A stretch of 16,614 bases of DNA from Burkholderiales bacterium (GCA_025354075.1 JANXNO010000607.1:1-16614); one strand, 5' to 3'. Numbered from the stretch's first letter, positions 8,301 to 15,211 are shown. The notes: generated by a model not told the origin, from the letters alone. Numbers and translations: made by a program.

Positions 8301-8432
8301 TACATTGGCCCCGCCGCCCATGTCGAGTGTCAACGCAGGTTGTGCAAGGGGCAGTTGTCCAGAGGCTGGCGCGACGGGCAGCAAAACGGAGACAACTGTA
8401 AAAAAAGTGGCATAAAAGCGCTTGATTTTCAT
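5307..8432 (-). CDS. Large exported delta-60-type repeat protein with Fn3, InlB-like and dockerin-like domains
   Basis: A 1041-residue secreted protein. Residues 1-26 are a signal peptide ending ASG-Q. Residues about 40-752 hold roughly 14 units of about 50 residues following the pattern VYxxGxFTxxxGxxRxxLAxLxxxTGxxDxxW, the delta-60/DUF5122 repeat expected to form beta-propeller blades; 14 would suit two seven-bladed propellers (inference). Units 4-6, 11 and 13 are the most diverged. Then comes an Fn3 domain (about 753-842), a divergent InlB-B-repeat-like domain (about 849-925) with Cys pairs and the phrase STFVGW, and a C-terminal pair of Asp-rich loops (IDLDGTSS near 934, FDIDRNGQVDAATDG near 986), dockerin/EF-hand-like, each followed by a YL..GL.GSAL helix. 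It probably binds calcium and acts as a surface or extracellular adhesin or scaffold; no enzymatic domain is visible. It appears monocistronic, with no clear Shine-Dalgarno before the ATG. Confidence 0.85.
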   Translation of the reverse strand: MKIKRFYATFFTVVSVLLPVAPASGQLPLAQPALTLDMGGGANVLARQPDGKVIAGGSFTKANGTARANLVRFNVDGTLDATFNPSINNSVFAVMVSGSAVYIAGDFTRVSGVARSRLAKLNMVDGSLDAAFNPAPNDYISAITADADANLYVTGAFTSIGGVTGRSLVKLNPATGLAESAWNPTFPEPLTGIGAIATNGAYLYVVGYVATDANAQIGRAHRVARATGAYDPAWTPPNVRVTNEGYNVMIGFDSSGNVIIAGSGGPTANAYGGNQLPLITIEKFLAANGAVDPVWIVPSEGTFLLSTDDAYVYTSTLSPTIAGGGGTYSVVKRSSATGLPASGWSIPDVGTGYLVAALPSLQGVWAVGYFSVVNNSRSVGIVRFDSTTGARQGTFNTTVTVPGQGMAVTALPEGKFLLGGKFDQINGLPRSNLARLNADGTLDASWVTETNGEVWRLETRGSNIYAAGFFTVAGGINRTGVARFDASSGVVDAAWNANIDGSVRRIAFDATDVYLSGAFSTVGGLARAAIAKVSGTDGSVISTFDAQYVSDCSSGTVGLAYASGYVYAGIPNGCRPLFGTNRRFGRFSSTTGAYDATWTPAPNNTVRDMVIAGDNVYAIGGFTTVGGAAKPRLAKIGVTSGAVDPVWGDAPTAQGIMFSIGIVGDFLYIGGANFDETGFSKPVFDRHLLTTGVRDTGWNPSFTTVAPNYGNLGNSSIASSLNGDRVFIAANFAAVSGQPHDGIAAFRANQLQLSAPTAVTAVPGNGQLFVAFTVPASGGGSTISGYTVTCTPASGAAIIVTGLASPVTVSGLSNGSTYSCTVHGTNGLGVGPESAASNAATPSPNSPPALIVTTAGAGFGAVSSTSAGIACPGDCLETYAAGTTVTLTAAASSGSTFVGWLGACAGTAPCTVSINGLTNVSATFVSNTTLPLHIDLDGTSSYSALIDGMLIFRYLTGAAGSALTTGAASLDGPQLTSRLNEMRPLFDIDRNGQVDAATDGVMLLRYLFGLRGSALTAGSIGVGATRTNPSDIENHIQSITP

Positions 8433-8834
8433 TGGACGATGGCTTCGTTAGGTGAGGCGCAGGCTGGCTAGGGTGTTCGCAGATAGTCTTAAGCGGCGGC
8501 ACCCTTGCGACCGTTCGAACGAGATTATGACGGTGCGTTCGAGCGACAGTCAATGGCAGTGCTGGGTATTTCAAATCGTCAGGCACCACCCAGCGTGTAG
8601 TCCCTACCTATTCAGGTGGGACATTTATTGCCACATCTTCATGATCGGCTGGTTCGTCCTGTCAAGTTTTTTCTGGCGCGAGGACGCGGCGCTGCATCGG
8701 CTCGTGTGGTGCTGCGGGTATCGCGATCTATGCAGAAAGTTAGTATTGGGACGTCACAGCCACCGTTGAGTTTTGATGGCGTTCGCGAAGTGCTCACGGC
8801 CAAGATGGTAGTGCCGCGTAGGGTGCCGTAAGCG
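8433..8834. other. Gene-free intergenic stretch with one dyad
   Basis: About 400 nt between the start of the repeat protein and the end of the HD-domain gene (both minus strand). Short open frames exist on both strands (for example 8452-8769 + and 8639-8854 -), but their Arg/Cys/Trp-rich products have no recognisable domain and no ribosome binding site, and I do not call them. The only clear structure is the dyad at 8600-8622. The stretch probably holds the promoter of the repeat protein; I cannot place it with confidence. Confidence 0.5.
8600..8622. promoter_or_regulatory. Inverted repeat, possible operator or terminator
   Basis: GTCCC-(T)-ACCT-ATTC-AGGT-GGGAC: 9 paired positions with one bulged T and a 4-nt loop, about 170 nt upstream of the repeat-protein start. 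AT-rich sequence (ATTTATT) follows on the plus strand but there is no real T-run. The core ACCT-N4-AGGT resembles a dimeric-regulator half-site pair. A factor-independent terminator of the HD-gene operon is less likely, because the dyad lies about 210 nt past that stop and lacks a T tract on the minus strand. Confidence 0.35.
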
Positions 8835-9467
8835 TCATTGCCGCAAGTTGCCAATCGAATCCACCAAATTGCGCTGCGCGATGGCCTCGCTGTTCGTCTT
8901 GAAGTACACCGTGGTGTAGACCGTGTCTCGGTCGAGAAAAGATTGCAGAATCTCCGCTCGCTTGCTGCGATACGTTACTTCGGGAACCCACGCATATTCG
9001 GCGCGAACTTGTGTTTCGTATTCGGCGAACCGCGCGGGATTTGCAGCCAGAATGGATAGATCGACATCGACCAAAATCTGTTCGTCGAACGAGATCGGCA
9101 GTGCGTTGTGGCAGGTGACCATCACCAGCGCATGCACTCGCTCGGCGACCGCGGGTGTGCCGTCTGCGCGCAACAATATTGAGCGAACCCAGTCTGCACT
9201 TTGCCGCTCATTGCTGTGGCTCTTTACGTCGTAAATCGCATCATGAAACCACAGCGCAAGTTCGATCTCGGCAGCGTGTTTGGCCTCGTTGCGAACTGCG
9301 TCGAATTGGGCGAAGCACTCATCGAGATGCTGCATCGTGTGATAACTGCGATGCGGCTCGGCGTAGCGTTGCATGACGTCAACTAGCAGGGCATCGCCGG
9401 GGTTTGTTAAGCCGAGTTGCTGCCACATGGACTGCCAGCGGTCGAGCAGATCTGTTGTCTTTGTCAT
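8835..9467 (-). CDS. Predicted HD-superfamily metal-dependent phosphohydrolase
   Basis: A 210-residue soluble protein of the COG4339-like HD family. Visible motifs are RYAEPHRSYHTMQHL (His39, His43, His47), the HD pair in ELALWFHDAIYD (His75-Asp76), the NERQSADW helix after it, and a later VTCHN histidine, a plausible full metal-binding set. The family is uncharacterised; phosphohydrolase activity on a nucleotide is inferred from the HD fold. I chose ATG 9467; a GTG at 9479 would add four residues and sits 6 nt after the upstream stop. Neither has a good Shine-Dalgarno, which points to translational coupling with the exported SnoaL-like gene just upstream. Confidence 0.82.
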   Translation of the reverse strand: MTKTTDLLDRWQSMWQQLGLTNPGDALLVDVMQRYAEPHRSYHTMQHLDECFAQFDAVRNEAKHAAEIELALWFHDAIYDVKSHSNERQSADWVRSILLRADGTPAVAERVHALVMVTCHNALPISFDEQILVDVDLSILAANPARFAEYETQVRAEYAWVPEVTYRSKRAEILQSFLDRDTVYTTVYFKTNSEAIAQRNLVDSIGNLRQ

Positions 9468-9485
9468 GATTGCGGACACGTCAAT

Positions 9486-9962
9486 TCACTTGCGCTCGCG
9501 AATCCGCTTCACCACTTCGTCTGCCAGCTCGTTCGGTACCGGAATCGTCAGGTGATATTGCTCCACCTGCCATTTGCCGTCCACTAATCGCAGCACACCT
9601 GTGCCACGGCAGCGACCGAGGCTTTTGTTGTCGAGCAGTTCGTCGAATGACGCGTGCTTACCGTCGGCCGATACGTTCACATGGCGCTCGACCTTGGTGT
9701 ACGTCCAGCCACGACCTTTGTCGAAATGGGGTTTGGCGTAGGCCTTGAACTGCGCAACCGTCCAGCGCTCGGTGGCGTCGGTGCCGATGAACACGCCGTC
9801 GGGTGTGAACGTCGCGAAATAGTCATCGAATTTCGCTTCTGATGCTGCACGGTGGAATTTTTCGAGCACTTGGTTCGCCGCAACCGCGGCTGGGCTGGCA
9901 CGAACCACGACTGCGGTGAAAAATAGTGCGACGACAGCAAGTAGTTTGAACGGGATTTTCAT
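9486..9962 (-). CDS. Exported SnoaL/NTF2-like domain protein
   Basis: A 158-residue protein with a signal peptide (about 1-23: Lys near the start, a hydrophobic core, then VRAS) and one SnoaL_3/NTF2-like alpha+beta domain. Typical elements are the helix VLEKFHRAASEAKFDDYFA, the strand phrase TPDGVFIGTDATERW, and the closing pair GTGVLRLVDGKWQVEQYHLT. Such domains serve as small-molecule binding or isomerase-like pockets; no catalytic assignment is possible. The gene lies 6-18 nt upstream of the HD-domain gene on the same strand, depending on that gene's start, and is divergent from pirin across about 110 nt. Confidence 0.82.
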   Translation of the reverse strand: MKIPFKLLAVVALFFTAVVVRASPAAVAANQVLEKFHRAASEAKFDDYFATFTPDGVFIGTDATERWTVAQFKAYAKPHFDKGRGWTYTKVERHVNVSADGKHASFDELLDNKSLGRCRGTGVLRLVDGKWQVEQYHLTIPVPNELADEVVKRIRERK

Positions 9963-10073
9963 AAGGCGAATTTCATCACGAATTCAGTCGGGAAAGATGC
10001 GTTCGGTAATCCTGGCGGTACGCTAACCCAGACGCTCCTTGCGCTCCCGCAATGCGCCCCAAAATCGTAACGT

Positions 10074-10946
10074 ATGAAAAAAATCGCACACATTCAGAAG
10101 AGCGCGCCGGCGCATTGGGTTGGCAACGGGTTCCACGTGAATTCGCTGTTTTTCTATGAGCAGGATGCTGAGGCGTTGAGCCCGTTTCTGATGCTCGATT
10201 ACGGCTCGCCCAAGTCGTTCGCACCGTCTACGCAACCGCGGGGCGTTGGCCAGCATCCGCATCGTGGCTTTGAGACCGTGACGGTCGCGTATCAGGGCGA
10301 AATCGAGCATCATGATTCCGAAGGCAATCGCGGCACTATCGGCCCGGGAGATGTGCAATGGATGACGGCGGCGTCCGGCATCGTTCATGAAGAATGGCTG
10401 TCTCCGAAGTTCAACGCCAGTGGGGGTGTGCTTGAGATGGCGCAGCTCTGGGTGAATTTGCCTGCCAAGGACAAGATGACTCCACCGCGTTATCAGGAGA
10501 TCGTCAAGGCGCAAATTCCGACGGTCGTTGACGAAGGCGGCGCGCGGCTGCAGGTGGTTGCGGGCGAGTACGCAGGCAAGCGCGGCCCCGCGATGACCTA
10601 TTCGCCGATCAACGTGTGGGACACACAAATCAGCGCCGGCCAGACGCTGAACCTGAGCGTGACAGACGGCTACACCACCCTATTTGCGGTGCTCAAAGGC
10701 AGCGTGAAAGTGAACGATACGCAGACGGTGACGTCACCAGCGCTGGTAGTTCTGGCTCGCGAAGGAACCGAGGCGAAGCTCGAAGCGTTGGGCGCTGACG
10801 CGACCGTGTTGGTGCTCAATGGCGAGCCGTTGCATGAGCCTGTCGTCGGCTATGGCCCGTTCGTGATGAACACGGAGGCGGAAATCATGCAGGCGATGCA
10901 GGACTTTCAGTCGGGGCGGTTTGTGCGGGCGAAGGCTGCTGCGTAA
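10074..10946 (+). CDS. Pirin family protein
   Basis: A two-domain bicupin of the pirin family, 290 residues. The N-terminal cupin carries the metal site: His61 and His63 in QHPHRGFETVT, and His105 and Glu107 in SGIVHEEW, preceded by the conserved GDVQWMTA. The C-terminal cupin (about 180-275) is diverged, as is usual. Bacterial pirins have been linked to quercetin 2,3-dioxygenase activity and to redox or stress regulation, but the function of this copy cannot be read from context. It is monocistronic: divergent from the SnoaL-like gene, and followed by a palindromic repeat and a convergent small gene. Confidence 0.93.
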   Translation: MKKIAHIQKSAPAHWVGNGFHVNSLFFYEQDAEALSPFLMLDYGSPKSFAPSTQPRGVGQHPHRGFETVTVAYQGEIEHHDSEGNRGTIGPGDVQWMTAASGIVHEEWLSPKFNASGGVLEMAQLWVNLPAKDKMTPPRYQEIVKAQIPTVVDEGGARLQVVAGEYAGKRGPAMTYSPINVWDTQISAGQTLNLSVTDGYTTLFAVLKGSVKVNDTQTVTSPALVVLAREGTEAKLEALGADATVLVLNGEPLHEPVVGYGPFVMNTEAEIMQAMQDFQSGRFVRAKAAA

Positions 10947-11002
10947 GACAGACAGGTAGCGCGGAGTAATCGCTAGATATCTACGGCGTTATCCTCGCCA
11001 AC

Positions 11003-11075
11003 AGCGGGGATCCAGAAACTCACACGTCGCGCGACGGCTATGTTTCTGGATGCCCAGATTCGCTGAGATTGACGC
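11003..11075. repeat. Palindromic intergenic repeat (CTGGATNCCC type)
   Basis: The arms 11006-11019 (GGGGATCCAGAAAC) and 11042-11055 pair at 13 of 14 positions and enclose a perfect 12-mer palindrome CGTCGCGCGACG (11025-11036). AGCG/CGCT extends the stem after a small bulge. The right part, CTGGATGCCC...TTCGC.GA.AT..GAC, resembles 16206-16234, so this is a dispersed repeat. It sits between the 3' ends of pirin and the Lys-rich gene, where it may also act as a transcript-end hairpin. Confidence 0.7.
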
Positions 11076-11090
11076 CAGATTGGTTAACGA

Positions 11091-11273
11091 CTAGGGCTGC
11101 GGCGGAGTCGCAGCGCCTGACTCGGCATCGTCATCCGGCTCAGCGTCGCCTTCGGTCAAACTGACCAAACCAGCCGCTTTGTCGGCTTGTTTTTGCTTCA
11201 GTTTTTCTTCTTTTTTCTTTTTCTTGGCCAGTTCTTTCTGGCGTTTCTCGAATCCGTAATTGGGTGTGGCCAC
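11091..11273 (-). CDS. Small highly charged Lys-rich protein
   Basis: A 60-residue protein starting at GTG with a good Shine-Dalgarno (AGAGGG on the minus strand, 11280-11285, 6 nt spacing), which supports it being real. The sequence is bipartite: a basic helix-forming half (KRQKELAKKKKKEEKLKQKQ, residues 10-29) and an acidic, Pro-ended half (EGDAEPDDDAES). There is no signal peptide or membrane segment. Small proteins starting with a similar MATPNYG.EKRQKELAKKKK stretch are, to my knowledge, common hypothetical proteins in Burkholderiales. The function is unknown; nucleic-acid or ribosome association is a guess from charge. It converges on pirin and is divergent from trhO. Confidence 0.72.
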   Translation of the reverse strand: MATPNYGFEKRQKELAKKKKKEEKLKQKQADKAAGLVSLTEGDAEPDDDAESGAATPPQP

Positions 11274-11369
11274 AGTTTTCCCTCTAGTTAGTGACAGAAC
11301 TTTAGCATTTCACACGATTTCGGGTGGCATTAGGCGTTTGCGCAAGGCGCTTGTTGCGACAATTCGAGT

Positions 11370-12221
11370 ATGAACTCCCGCGAGAATCTCAACGCTACGG
11401 CGCCATCCACCGTCGACGCGCTATGGCACATTGCCTTTTACGCCTTCGTTACGCTGCCCGATCCCGACGCTGTGGCAGTTCGTTTGCGCGAGTTGACACT
11501 TACGCTCTCCGGCAGCATTCTCGTCGCGCGGGAGGGCATTAACGGCGTCGTGGCGGGGTCTTCTGTGGCGTTGGATGCGTTCGAGCACGCGCTGACCCAT
11601 GATGATGCGCTTAACGGCGATTTCGCAAGCATCGCGTTCAAGCGCAGCGCCTGCAAGACCGCGCCGTTTGCGCGCATGAAAGTGCATTGCAAAAAGCAGA
11701 TCGTTGCTTTTGGTGTGGATGGCGTGAGCCCGGCTTCTGCCGCCTCAAGCGTGAGCCCGCCGGCGTGGCGCGAGCTGATCTCGCAGCCTGATGTGGTGGT
11801 CATCGACAACCGCAACAGCTTTGAATATCGACTCGGCAAATTCAAATCCGCGATTGATCCCGAAGTGCCAAATTTTCGTGACTTTCCGAAGTATGTCGAG
11901 GCTAACGCCCCAGATTGGAAAGCGCAGGGCAAGCGGGTTGCGATGTATTGCACCGGCGGCATTCGCTGCGAAAAGTCGAGTGCGTGGATGCGCGATCAGG
12001 GGCTTGAAGTGTTTCAGCTTGAAGGCGGAATACTGAATTATTTCCAGTCGATGCCCGACGCCGAAAAAGACTGGGAAGGCGAGTGCTTCGTGTTCGACAA
12101 CCGCATCGCGCTCGACACGAAATTGCAAGAGACTGACACCACGCTGGAGCAGGTTTACGACGGCGAGCCGGACGGCGAATGGCGCATCGCGCGGGCGCGG
12201 CGGCTCGATGCGGCGAGCTGA
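11370..12221 (+). CDS. trhO: tRNA uridine(34) hydroxylase / rhodanese-like protein (TrhO, YceA family)
   Basis: TrhO catalyses prephenate-independent, oxygen-dependent 5-hydroxylation of U34 in tRNA, the first step towards mo5U/cmo5U wobble modification. The 283-residue product has the N-terminal family domain (AFYAFVTLPDPD, then LVAREGINGVVAG at 51-63) and a rhodanese domain with VVIDNRNSFEYRLGKF (143-158) and the active-site loop CTGGIRCEKSSAW. The catalytic Cys is 194, with a second Cys at 200, exactly the TrhO pattern rather than a simple sulfurtransferase. The start is ATG 11370; no strong Shine-Dalgarno is visible. It is followed after 12 nt by an RluA-family pseudouridine synthase, so two RNA-modifying enzymes probably share a transcript. 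Confidence 0.93.
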   Translation: MNSRENLNATAPSTVDALWHIAFYAFVTLPDPDAVAVRLRELTLTLSGSILVAREGINGVVAGSSVALDAFEHALTHDDALNGDFASIAFKRSACKTAPFARMKVHCKKQIVAFGVDGVSPASAASSVSPPAWRELISQPDVVVIDNRNSFEYRLGKFKSAIDPEVPNFRDFPKYVEANAPDWKAQGKRVAMYCTGGIRCEKSSAWMRDQGLEVFQLEGGILNYFQSMPDAEKDWEGECFVFDNRIALDTKLQETDTTLEQVYDGEPDGEWRIARARRLDAAS

Positions 12222-12233
12222 CCGCATCGAAGC

Positions 12234-13163
12234 ATGATCGTCGGCAAGCCACCGGATCGCGACGGCGTCAGTGCCAGCGTGATTGCCACGACGGCGGGCG
12301 ACTGGTTAACTTTTTCGGACTTTCTGGCGCATCGATTTCCAGCCGTTGATCACGAACAATGGCTGGCCAGAATCAACGGCGGTGACGTCGTTGACGAGCA
12401 CGGCGTGACGATCTCCGCCGACACACTGTACCGCCGGAACAGCAAGCTTTTTTACTACCGTAGCGTTGCCAACGAACCGCACATCCCGTTTGAGGAAACC
12501 GTGTTGTTTCAGGACGATCTGATCGTAGTAGCCGACAAGCCACATTTCTTGCCCGTCACACCCGCCGGACGTTACGTTCAGGAAACGCTGCTGGTTCGCC
12601 TGAAACGCAGGCTCGGCATCGACACACTCGCCCCGATGCATCGCATTGATCGCGATACAGCGGGGCTGGTGCTGTTCACCGTGCAGCCGCACACCCGTGA
12701 CGCCTATCAAAAATTATTTCGCGAGCGGCGCATCGAAAAAACGTACCAGGCCATTGCGCCGTGGCGAGCAGACTTGATGGCACCAACGATCTATCGCAGT
12801 CGTCTGGTCGAGAGCGAAGCATTCATGCAGATGCAGTCAGAAGAGGGCGATGCGAATGCGCTGACCGCTATCGAAATCGCCGAGGTCAAAGGCTCGCTAG
12901 CGCGCTATATTTTGCGTCCGCTCACCGGGCAAAAACATCAACTTCGCGCGCACATGGCCGCACTCGGCGCGCCGATCCTCAACGACCGCATTTATCCGGT
13001 GTTGCAGGCGCCGGATTCGGCGGAACCTGACTACAGTGAACCGTTGCAACTGCTCGCGAAATCCATCGCGTTTGCTGATCCACGGACCCAGCAGCCGCGG
13101 CAGTTCGAGTCCGTCCGTTCGCTTGCTTCGTGGCAGGCGACGGACGTTACCGATTCAACTTAG
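12234..13163 (+). CDS. RluA-family pseudouridine synthase
   Basis: A 309-residue enzyme predicted to isomerise uridine to pseudouridine in rRNA or tRNA. An S4-like N-terminal region (about 24-60, TFSDFLAHRFP...WLARINGGDVVD) precedes the catalytic domain. The catalytic Asp is Asp139 in HRIDRDTAGLVLF, with Ile and Ala where HRLDRxTSG is usual. Other landmarks are VVADKPHFLPVTPAG (98-112), RRIEKTYQAIAP and the C-terminal LTGQKHQLRAHMAALGAPILND. The YYR and PHFLPVTPAGRYVQET phrases mark a subgroup distinct from RluC/RluD, so I do not assign a target nucleotide or symbol. It lies 12 nt after trhO, with a weak ribosome binding site (GAAG). Confidence 0.92.
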   Translation: MIVGKPPDRDGVSASVIATTAGDWLTFSDFLAHRFPAVDHEQWLARINGGDVVDEHGVTISADTLYRRNSKLFYYRSVANEPHIPFEETVLFQDDLIVVADKPHFLPVTPAGRYVQETLLVRLKRRLGIDTLAPMHRIDRDTAGLVLFTVQPHTRDAYQKLFRERRIEKTYQAIAPWRADLMAPTIYRSRLVESEAFMQMQSEEGDANALTAIEIAEVKGSLARYILRPLTGQKHQLRAHMAALGAPILNDRIYPVLQAPDSAEPDYSEPLQLLAKSIAFADPRTQQPRQFESVRSLASWQATDVTDST

Positions 13164-13177
13164 CGCAAGGCAAAGAT

Positions 13178-13579
13178 TTACGGCGCAGGCGACGCGAGCG
13201 GCTTACCCTTTTCCACCACGTACACGCCCACTAATTTGGTCGGAGCAGTGCCGTTGTTGTGGGCATCGTGGATGACGCCTGCCGGGACGACAAATGACTC
13301 GCCCGCTTTGACCACACGCGCTGGCTGACCGTCGACCAAGAGCGTCGCTTCGCCTTCAAGCACATAGCTGATTTCGTCGCCTGGATGGGTGTGGCGACCG
13401 GCCTTGGCGCCCGGTGCTACTTCGACGCGAGCGACGACTGCTTCGCGACCCGGCACCGACACATCGGCTTTGCCAACCAGCGTGCGCGTCAGGCCCGGGT
13501 TTTGTGCAAACAGGATGCCTGCGGCGAGTGTGCTGGCAAGTGCTGTGAGCGTCAACGCGCTGCGTTTCGATAATTTCAT
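13178..13579 (-). CDS. Exported small cupin protein
   Basis: A 133-residue single-domain cupin with a signal peptide (residues 1-27, cleavage near ILFA-Q). Both cupin motifs are complete: motif 1 GRHTHPGDEISYVLEG and motif 2 GESFVVPAGVIHDAHN, giving three His and one Glu as metal ligands. The start is the ATG at 13577-13579, fixed by AAGGAG (minus strand, 13585-13590) 5 nt upstream; a longer in-frame start near 13684 would place 35 non-conserved residues before the signal peptide. The function is unknown, with dioxygenase-like or sugar-binding roles known in the superfamily. It is convergent with the pseudouridine synthase. Confidence 0.88.
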   Translation of the reverse strand: MKLSKRSALTLTALASTLAAGILFAQNPGLTRTLVGKADVSVPGREAVVARVEVAPGAKAGRHTHPGDEISYVLEGEATLLVDGQPARVVKAGESFVVPAGVIHDAHNNGTAPTKLVGVYVVEKGKPLASPAP

Positions 13580-13730
13580 GTCAACTCCTTTTTGTAAACG
13601 TAGCGCCGACAGGTGCGGCAACGTTGTCCCTATTCTGCCCCCAATACGGCATGCTCGTCTGATTGGCATTTCAGACAACGACATTCGCGACTATGCTGCA
13701 AACGGAACCCGTGCGGCGAACGCCGACGTT

Positions 13731-13742
13731 ATATGCCCATAT
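13731..13742. promoter_or_regulatory. Possible operator dyad upstream of the aldolase
   Basis: ATATG-CC-CATAT, a 5-bp inverted repeat in an AT-rich patch 44 nt before the GTG of the HpaI-type gene. The position suits a promoter or operator, but the dyad is short and could be chance. Confidence 0.25.
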
Positions 13743-13785
13743 GATTACGCTCTGAACCTTCGACCTACTCAAGGAAACCATTCGC

Positions 13786-14568
13786 GTGAACAGTCTGCCC
13801 GTCAATACTTTCAAACAAGCGCTCGCCGCCCGCCGGGCGATGGTGGGCCTGTGGTGCAACTTTGCCAGCCTGCCTACGACCGAGATTGCCGCTGGTGCCG
13901 GCTTCGACTGGATGCTGCTTGACATGGAGCATTCGCCCACCGATCTGGCCACTATCGGCGGCCTGTTGCTTGCGATGCGCAACACGCCCACGCATGCCGT
14001 AGTGCGCGTGCCGTCGAACGACATCACCACAATCAAGCGTGCGCTCGACACCGGCGTGACCAACCTGATGATTCCGAACATTCGCAATGCGGCTGAGGCA
14101 GCAGAAGCTGTTTCTTACACGCGCTTCGCGCCCGAAGGTTTGCGCGGCGTTGCCGGCAGCACGCGCGGTGGCGGCTACACGCGGTACAAGGATTACATGG
14201 TGCGCGCCAACGACGAAATCGCGCTCATTCTGCAAATCGAAACGCCGGAAGCGGTGGACGATCTCGACGCTATTTGTCGCACGCCGGGAGTGGACGCAGT
14301 TTTCATAGGCCCGGCCGATCTGTCCGCGTCGTACGGTCATCGCGGTGGTGCTAACGGGCCGGAAATGCAGGCCATCATCAGCAAGGCCATCGCCACTGCG
14401 AACGCGGCTAACACGGCGGTTGGCATTCTCTCCACCGACGGCGGCGCTGCAAAATATTACGAGCAGGGCGCAACGCTGGTCGGCGTCAGCACAGACATTC
14501 ATGTGTACGTTCGAGCCTGTGATGAGCTCGCTGCGAAGTTCGCGCCCTGGCGTGGCAAATCGACTTGA
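13786..14568 (+). CDS. HpcH/HpaI family class II aldolase
   Basis: Metal-dependent pyruvate aldolase of the HpaI/GarL type, cleaving 2-keto-4-hydroxy acids to pyruvate and an aldehyde. The 260-residue protein carries the expected active site: catalytic His49 in LLDMEHSP, Arg74 in VRVPSND, and the metal ligands Glu152 (LQIETPEAV) and Asp178 (IGPADLS). The NLMIPNIRN and GYTRYKDYM phrases match 4-hydroxy-2-oxoheptanedioate aldolase relatives. No aromatic or glucarate degradation genes are nearby, so the natural substrate is open. The start is GTG at 13786 with AAGGA 10 nt upstream. It is followed after 27 nt by nudK, a probable two-gene unit. Confidence 0.92.
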   Translation: MNSLPVNTFKQALAARRAMVGLWCNFASLPTTEIAAGAGFDWMLLDMEHSPTDLATIGGLLLAMRNTPTHAVVRVPSNDITTIKRALDTGVTNLMIPNIRNAAEAAEAVSYTRFAPEGLRGVAGSTRGGGYTRYKDYMVRANDEIALILQIETPEAVDDLDAICRTPGVDAVFIGPADLSASYGHRGGANGPEMQAIISKAIATANAANTAVGILSTDGGAAKYYEQGATLVGVSTDIHVYVRACDELAAKFAPWRGKST

Positions 14569-14595
14569 TCTTTTTCCCAGTCATCTCGTAACCGC

Positions 14596-15207
14596 GTGAA
14601 CAGTTTTGTAACCCCCGCCACCAGCGACCGCGTGCGCGTCGTGGCAGAACGCGTGCTCTCAGACGACTGGTTTGTGCTGCGCAAAACGACGTTTGACTTC
14701 AAGCGCAACGACGGCAGTTGGCAGCAACAAAATCGCGAGACCTACGACCGCGGCAACGGCGCGGTGCTGCTGCTTTACAACGCGGCGCGCGGCACGGTGG
14801 TGCTGACGCGGCAGTTTCGCTTCCCGGCGTATGTCAACGGCTGCGCCGACGGCATGCTGATCGAAGCTTGCGCCGGCCTGCTCGATGGCAATGATCCGCA
14901 CGACTGCATTCGTCGTGAAGTGGCCGAAGAAACGGGCTTTGTGGTGCGCTCGCCGAAGAAGCTGTTCGAGGCGTACATGAGCCCCGGATCCGTCACCGAG
15001 AAGCTGCATTTTTTCGTCGCTGAATACGACGATCAGGATCGCGTGACGGCAGGCGGTGGCGATGCCAGCGAGGGCGAAGACATTGAAGTGATGGAGTTGC
15101 CGCTGGCCAGCGCGTTGCAAATGATCACTGCAGGCACCATTCAGGACGGCAAAACCATCATGCTTTTGCAACACGCCGCGCTGGTTGGTTTGGCGCAATT
15201 GCGTTGA
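14596..15207 (+). CDS. nudK: NudK-like NUDIX hydrolase (GDP-mannose pyrophosphatase type)
   Basis: A 203-residue NUDIX enzyme of the ADP-ribose/GDP-mannose pyrophosphatase group. The characteristic NudK run is clear: a WF.L...T.DF.RNDG stretch, then [16 protein letters not shown] (47-62), [15 protein letters not shown] (68-82), [15 protein letters not shown] (86-100) and the NUDIX box ending REVAEETGF (107-115), with the Glu metal ligands present. NudK of E. coli cleaves GDP-mannose; substrate identity here is by resemblance only. The start is GTG 14596, with no obvious Shine-Dalgarno, after the aldolase stop at 14568, so coupling with that gene is likely. The 12 nt across this start (CGCGTGAACAGT) are identical to those across the aldolase start. 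Confidence 0.87.
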   Translation: MNSFVTPATSDRVRVVAERVLSDDWFVLRKTTFDFKRNDGSWQQQNRETYDRGNGAVLLLYNAARGTVVLTRQFRFPAYVNGCADGMLIEACAGLLDGNDPHDCIRREVAEETGFVVRSPKKLFEAYMSPGSVTEKLHFFVAEYDDQDRVTAGGGDASEGEDIEVMELPLASALQMITAGTIQDGKTIMLLQHAALVGLAQLR

Positions 15208-15211
15208 TATG

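Noticed and set aside
8639..8854. Open frame of 71 codons on the minus strand (and overlapping plus-strand frames at 8452-8769 and 8616-8831)
   Set aside because: Composition is Arg/Thr/Cys-rich, typical of a non-coding frame, with no domain and no ribosome binding site; the 3' end overlaps the HD gene.
13580..13684. Longer cupin start near 13684
   Set aside because: A strong Shine-Dalgarno and a signal peptide both point to ATG 13579.
13784..14607. Identical 12-mer CGCGTGAACAGT across the GTG starts of the aldolase gene and nudK
   Set aside because: Most likely a coincidence of GTG-AAC-AGT (Met-Asn-Ser) starts after a CGC; the flanks do not match further.
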